From contig CAMKFB010000006.1 of NCBI GenBank assembly GCA_946411735.1, forward strand, positions 1 through 61,158: DNA of 61,158 bases, read 5' to 3'. The notes below the pieces were generated by a model. That model ran no database searches, was not told where the DNA came from, and saw only the letters and a program-made list of their open reading frames with translations. Source of the stretch: an uncultured Selenomonadales bacterium (GTDB lineage Bacteria > Bacillota > Negativicutes > Selenomonadales > Selenomonadaceae). A program made the translations under genes and the position numbers. Below, one piece after another: positions 58,818 through 61,158 of this stretch. Every line of letters starts with the position of its first letter. Position 1 is the first letter of the stretch.

Positions 58818-61142
58818 ATGGCGGACGATAAGATCAATCTCAACAAAGACAATCCCGACGGCAAGGACGACAAGTCGCTCGTCCCGCAAGGCGGCGGCTC
58901 CGACGGCAAGGGTAAAGGTCAGGCGCTTGCCAAGATCGACATTGCGAAGGTTCCCGCCGATCAAGTCAATCAGGCGAGCAAAGCCGTCTCGACCGACGTC
59001 AAAAAGCCCGAGGACGGCGGGCGCGTCAACGGCATCGACACCGGCATCGCGTGCTTGATCGCGATCGCCAAGTACTACAACATTCCGGCGGACTATCGTC
59101 AGCTTGAGCGCGCCTATGTGCTTGAGGAGGGCTCGATCGATGTTCTCACGATCGTCCGCGCGGCGCGCGATCTCAAGCTCAAGGCGCGCGCCTACTCCGA
59201 TCTCAAGGAGGAGGATTTAAAGGCGCTGGTTTATCCGGTGCTGATCCGATTGAAGGACAATCGCAGCATCGTGATCACGACGATCCGCGACGACGACATC
59301 TATATAATGGACCCGGTCTTTTCGCAACAGCCGGTGAAGGCGGATCGATATAAGCTGCTCAACGATTGGACCGGCGAAGCGGTGTTGTTCACGCGGCGCT
59401 ACGAGCTGTCGAGCAAATTCATCAAGTTCGGTTTCCGCTGGTTCATCCCCGTCATCATCAAGTATAAGACGCAACTGCAGAGCGTCCTTTTCATGTCGCT
59501 GCTGCTTCAGCTGCTCGGGCTGGCGTCGCCGTTCTTCGTTCAGAACATCATCGACAAGGTGCTCGTCCACCGCGCCGCCGACGCGCTTGACATTTTCGTC
59601 CTCGGCATGGCGACATGTATGATCTTCCAAACGTGGATGACATCATTGCGAGCCTATCTGTTCTCGAACATCGCCAGCAAAATGGACGCAACCTTATCGG
59701 CGCGGTTGTTTAAAAACATTACGGCGCTGCCGGTCTCCTACTTCCAAAAGTGGCAGGTCGGTGATGTGGTCGCGCGTACCGGTGAGCTCGAAACGCTCCG
59801 CTCTTTCCTGACGGGCTCGAGCCTGACGATCATTCTCGACATCATCTTCGCGGTCGTCTACTTCGGCGTCATGTTCTTCTACAGCCGAATGTTGTCGATG
59901 GTCGTGCTCGTGATGCTGCCGCTGTTCGTGCTCTTGAATCTGATCGTCGCGCCGATTTTCAAGCGAATGATCAACGAACAGTTCTTGATCGACAGTGAGC
60001 GGCGCTCCTTTATGATCGAGGCGATCACCGGCATTCACACCGTCAAAAGTTCGAGCGTCGAGACGAATTTCATCCGTCGCTACGAAGAAATTCTCGCGCG
60101 GTTCGTGACGGCTTCCTTCAACGTCGCCAACATCGCCAACATCGCCAATACGATCGGTACTTTCCTGCACAGCATTTTCACGCTGGCGATTCTGTGGATC
60201 GGCGCGTATTACGTGATGGAAGGCGAAATTTCCGTCGGCGAGCTGATTGCGTTCCAAATGATCGCCGGTCAGTTGATCGCGCCGGTGATGCGGCTGATCA
60301 ATCAGTGGCAGTACTTTCAACAGATTCGCGTGTCGATGGAGCGCCTGGGCGATATCATGAACGAGGAAGTCGAGCCGGCGTTCAATCCGTCGCGCACGAC
60401 TCTGCCGAGCATTCGTGGCGACATCGCGATCGAGAAATTGATATTCAGTTACACGCCCGAGGGCGGCAAGGTGCTCGACAACGTCAACATCCGAATACCG
60501 GCGGGCATGAAGGTCGGGATCGTGGGGCGCTCGGGCTCGGGCAAATCGACGCTGACGAAGTTGATACAGCGACTGTTCTTGCCGGACTCGGGGCGCATTT
60601 TGATCGACGGCGTTGACATTGCTCAAGTCGAGCCGGCGTGGTTGCGTCGACAAATCGGCGTCGTGCTGCAGGACAGCATGCTTTTCTCCGGCACGATCGA
60701 GGAAAATATACGACTTGCTTCGCCGAACGCTACGCATGAGGATGTGGTGAAGGCGGCGCGGTTGGCGGGCGCGGACGAGTTCATCGAACAGTTCCCGCAT
60801 GGATACGACACATTTGTCGGTGAGCGCGGCTCGTTGTTGAGCGGCGGTCAACGGCAGAGGATCGCGATCGCGCGCGCGCTGATCTCCGATCCGCGAATTT
60901 TGATCTTCGACGAGGCGACCTCAGCGCTCGATTATGAGTCGGAGAATATCATAATGAGCAACATCGAGCCGATCTCGAAAGGGCGGACGATGTTGATGAT
61001 CGCGCACCGACTGTCGACGGTCAGAGATTGCGACGCGATCGTCGTGATCGAGAAGGGTCGCATCATCGAAGCCGGCTCGCACGAAGAACTGTTGAAGCGC
61101 AACGGCGCCTATTATCGCTTGTATCAAGCGCAAAATGCATAA
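58818..61142 (+). CDS. Type I secretion ABC transporter with inactive C39-like domain (second)
   Basis: A 774-residue exporter with a 70-residue hydrophilic Gly/Lys/Asp-rich N-terminal extension (LNKDNPDGKDDKSLVPQGGG) before the C39-like domain. There DTGIACL replaces DCGxACL (Cys to Thr), and RSIVITT stands where the catalytic His would be. Membrane domain (about 205-480) and ATPase (GRSGSGKS, LSGGQ, ILIFDEA) are complete. It starts three bases after the fusion-protein gene. Two full ABC proteins with one adaptor could form a heterodimer or serve two substrates. The stop is directly followed by the R5 repeat at the window edge. Confidence 0.93.
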   Translation: MADDKINLNKDNPDGKDDKSLVPQGGGSDGKGKGQALAKIDIAKVPADQVNQASKAVSTDVKKPEDGGRVNGIDTGIACLIAIAKYYNIPADYRQLERAYVLEEGSIDVLTIVRAARDLKLKARAYSDLKEEDLKALVYPVLIRLKDNRSIVITTIRDDDIYIMDPVFSQQPVKADRYKLLNDWTGEAVLFTRRYELSSKFIKFGFRWFIPVIIKYKTQLQSVLFMSLLLQLLGLASPFFVQNIIDKVLVHRAADALDIFVLGMATCMIFQTWMTSLRAYLFSNIASKMDATLSARLFKNITALPVSYFQKWQVGDVVARTGELETLRSFLTGSSLTIILDIIFAVVYFGVMFFYSRMLSMVVLVMLPLFVLLNLIVAPIFKRMINEQFLIDSERRSFMIEAITGIHTVKSSSVETNFIRRYEEILARFVTASFNVANIANIANTIGTFLHSIFTLAILWIGAYYVMEGEISVGELIAFQMIAGQLIAPVMRLINQWQYFQQIRVSMERLGDIMNEEVEPAFNPSRTTLPSIRGDIAIEKLIFSYTPEGGKVLDNVNIRIPAGMKVGIVGRSGSGKSTLTKLIQRLFLPDSGRILIDGVDIAQVEPAWLRRQIGVVLQDSMLFSGTIEENIRLASPNATHEDVVKAARLAGADEFIEQFPHGYDTFVGERGSLLSGGQRQRIAIARALISDPRILIFDEATSALDYESENIIMSNIEPISKGRTMLMIAHRLSTVRDCDAIVVIEKGRIIEAGSHEELLKRNGAYYRLYQAQNA

Positions 61143-61158
61143 TTTATCCCACCCGCCC
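61143..61158 (-). repeat. Hairpin/G-quadruplex repeat, copy R5 (cut by window end)
   Basis: TTTATCCCACCCGCCC immediately follows the ABC transporter stop codon, matching the start of R1 and R4 in the same position relative to a stop. A hairpin would be expected just beyond the window. Confidence 0.6.

Overview
The window looks like a chromosomal segment of a diderm Firmicute, most likely a member of the Negativicutes (Selenomonadales or Acidaminococcaceae type). The evidence is a Gram-positive-type PolC together with outer-membrane-style functions (a phosphoheptose isomerase, a type I secretion cassette), a Na+-translocating decarboxylase beta/gamma pair, a ScpB-type methylmalonyl-CoA decarboxylase, ferredoxin-linked 2-oxoacid oxidation and a flagellin gene. 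TTG start codons are unusually common. The genus cannot be settled from sequence reading alone.

Layout. 1-3.6 kb: truncated old-yellow-enzyme oxidoreductase, divergent HxlR regulator, Na+/alanine symporter and Bcr/CflA-like exporter. 3.6-8 kb (minus strand): ScpB, an Orn/Lys/Arg decarboxylase and two Tat-exported DUF362 proteins. 8.1-18.7 kb (minus): a long, tightly packed operon (L,D-transpeptidase, polA, two glycosyltransferases, coaE, lytic transglycosylase, polC) read from a strong promoter at 18.7 kb. 19-20.1 kb: tRNA-Gly(CCC) and a short flagellin. 20.2-27 kb: complete atpIBEFHAGDC operon. 27.1-33.8 kb: an unusual signalling cluster of a catalytically dead NRPS-condensation-like/cNMP-binding fusion, a STAS anti-sigma-antagonist and two tandem membrane-bound PP2C phosphatases. 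33.8-37.9 kb: ComEA-like protein, serA, an internally deleted Rpn-family gene and serC. 38.2-41.1 kb: korDABC. 41.2-44.5 kb: a hypothetical gene, trpB, gmhA and two small membrane proteins. 44.7-48.2 kb: speE divergent from ahcY-mtaD (S-adenosylmethionine by-product metabolism). 48.2-55 kb: decarboxylase gamma/beta subunits, DUF4145-like protein, hydrolase, aldo/keto reductase, flavodoxin, small hypotheticals, HIT protein and rpsU. 55.2-61.1 kb: a type I secretion cassette (ABC, membrane-fusion protein, ABC).

Four things stand out. (1) The condensation-like/cNMP + STAS + twin PP2C cluster, a partner-switching module with no visible kinase. (2) A dispersed intergenic element, at least five copies, made of a small hairpin joined to a G-quadruplex motif with single-base loops; two copies differ by a compensatory base-pair change, and copies sit either against stop codons or just before ribosome-binding sites. 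(3) A 10-base palindrome TCCGCGCGGA found at least 17 times by eye, far above chance, reminiscent of the cyanobacterial HIP1 word. (4) Both DNA polymerases lack a recognisable 3'-5' proofreading domain: PolC lacks the whole exonuclease insertion in its PHP domain and Pol I has only a vestige.
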